Shown here: in pieces, positions 6,347 through 6,864 of the stretch
How the letters are laid out: each line of letters starts with the position of its first letter
Position numbering within the stretch: position 1 is the stretch's first letter
Origin: an uncultured Clostridium sp.
Lineage (GTDB): Bacteria > Bacillota > Clostridia > TANB77 > CAG-508
NCBI GenBank assembly: GCA_946496115.1
Contig: CAMMFK010000069.1
Location: 1-6,864, forward strand
Direction: 5' to 3'
Length of the DNA: 6,864 nt
The notes under the pieces: model-generated
The model's input: the letters and a program-made list of their open reading frames with translations, nothing else
Database searches by the model: none
What the model was told of the DNA's origin: nothing
Translations under genes and position numbers: made by a program

Positions 6347-6377
6347 AACAACGACACACTAGATTTAGTGTGCCGTT
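6341..6377 (-). terminator. Rho-independent terminator of the minus-strand gene
   Basis: Read on the minus strand, AACGGCACACTA and TAGTGTGTCGTT pair over 12 positions with one mismatch (6377-6366 with 6361-6350) around a 4-nt loop. GTTTTATAATA follows. It lies 33 nt beyond the stop of the minus-strand gene. No T-run follows on the plus strand. Confidence 0.75.
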
Positions 6378-6410
6378 ACTGATTATAAATTGTTGTGTTC
6401 TAATAATTTA

Positions 6411-6812
6411 TTACTTTCTTAATCTAATTAATATTGCAATTGCAAGTAAAACTAAAATTAAACCTATTGCAATTAAAAATATATTCAAAATTTGATTAAT
6501 TTCTAAAGTTGAAGTATTTACATCATTTATATTATTTACACTTTGAACATTAGCATTTGTTTCAGCACTTGTTCCAGATAAAGTATTAGAATTTGAAACT
6601 GTATTACTAGAACCACCTGCAACTGTATTTGTTGTATCTATATTATTTGTTGCTGTACCATTTCCAGCTGTTTCATTTGTAGTTTCATTATTTACATCAT
6701 TTGCAGCTACATTACCAGAGGTTAAATTCATATCAATATCTGTAGCGAATACAACGCTTGTACAAAATAAAAGTGTTATAATTAAAACTATAATTTTTTT
6801 CAAATTTAACAT
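6411..6812 (-). CDS. Small exported Asn/Thr-rich protein with C-terminal membrane helix
   Basis: The product is 133 residues of unknown function, read from ATG 6812-6810. A TTG six bases upstream (6818) is in frame but only 2 nt from the AGGAGG, so the ATG with 8 nt spacing is preferred. Residues 1-23 are a signal peptide (MLNLKK, hydrophobic core, likely cleavage after VFA). Residues 24-107 are low complexity, dominated by Asn, Thr, Ser, Ala, Val and Gly, with about twenty Asn and no Cys, and look unstructured. A membrane helix lies at about 108-129, ending in RLRK. The ectodomain would sit outside the cell, tethered by the C-terminal helix. The plan and the VFAT signal-peptide end match the protein at 4364-4789, but no 11-residue periodicity is evident here. 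It may be a wall-spanning or surface protein; this is inference. The gene is convergent with smpB. Confidence 0.78.
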   Translation of the reverse strand: MLNLKKIIVLIITLLFCTSVVFATDIDMNLTSGNVAANDVNNETTNETAGNGTATNNIDTTNTVAGGSSNTVSNSNTLSGTSAETNANVQSVNNINDVNTSTLEINQILNIFLIAIGLILVLLAIAILIRLRK

Positions 6813-6820
6813 AAACAATT

Positions 6821-6826
6821 CCTCCT
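6821..6826 (-). promoter_or_regulatory. Ribosome binding site of the minus-strand gene
   Basis: The minus strand reads AGGAGG at 6826-6821, 8 nt before ATG 6812, which fixes the start. TATATT on the minus strand (6848-6843) could be a -10 box, but its -35 would fall outside the window. Confidence 0.8.
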
Positions 6827-6864
6827 AAAGTTTATTAACATTAATATAATAATATATAAAATAA

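Overview
The window is AT-rich DNA with AGGAGG-type ribosome binding sites, ATG/TTG starts, and genes such as a HelD-type helicase, class II fructose-bisphosphate aldolase, a CwlD-like amidase and SmpB. Together these suggest a low-GC Firmicute, most likely a member of the Clostridia. No codon reassignment is visible. No phage, CRISPR, transposase, rRNA or tRNA gene was seen.

Layout: 1-241 is non-coding and holds a fold-back repeat with a GC-rich core. 242-2404 is a HelD/UvrD-like helicase. It is followed 23 nt later by a GNAT acetyltransferase (2428-3169) whose reading frame is broken near 2884. A strong sigma-A-type promoter lies across the end of this broken gene and drives fba (3205-4134), a glycolytic aldolase. 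A second fold-back repeat (4160-4243) follows fba. 4364-4789 encodes a small secreted or membrane-anchored protein with 11-residue repeats and ends in a clear intrinsic terminator. Next come a membrane-anchored N-acetylmuramoyl-L-alanine amidase with its own promoter (4914-5672) and smpB (5756-6211). A third hairpin-dense intergenic region (6212-6410) separates smpB from a convergent minus-strand gene (6812-6411). That gene encodes another small protein with a signal peptide, an Asn/Thr-rich linker and a C-terminal membrane helix.

Most genes are housekeeping: RNA polymerase recycling, glycolysis, peptidoglycan hydrolysis and ribosome rescue. They do not form one pathway and appear to be several short transcription units. 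I see no convincing new multi-gene system. The points that merit a second look are the frameshifted GNAT gene, the intergenic fold-back repeats (two share terminal sequences), and the pair of small signal-peptide/low-complexity/membrane-helix proteins, one of which has a regular 11-residue repeat.
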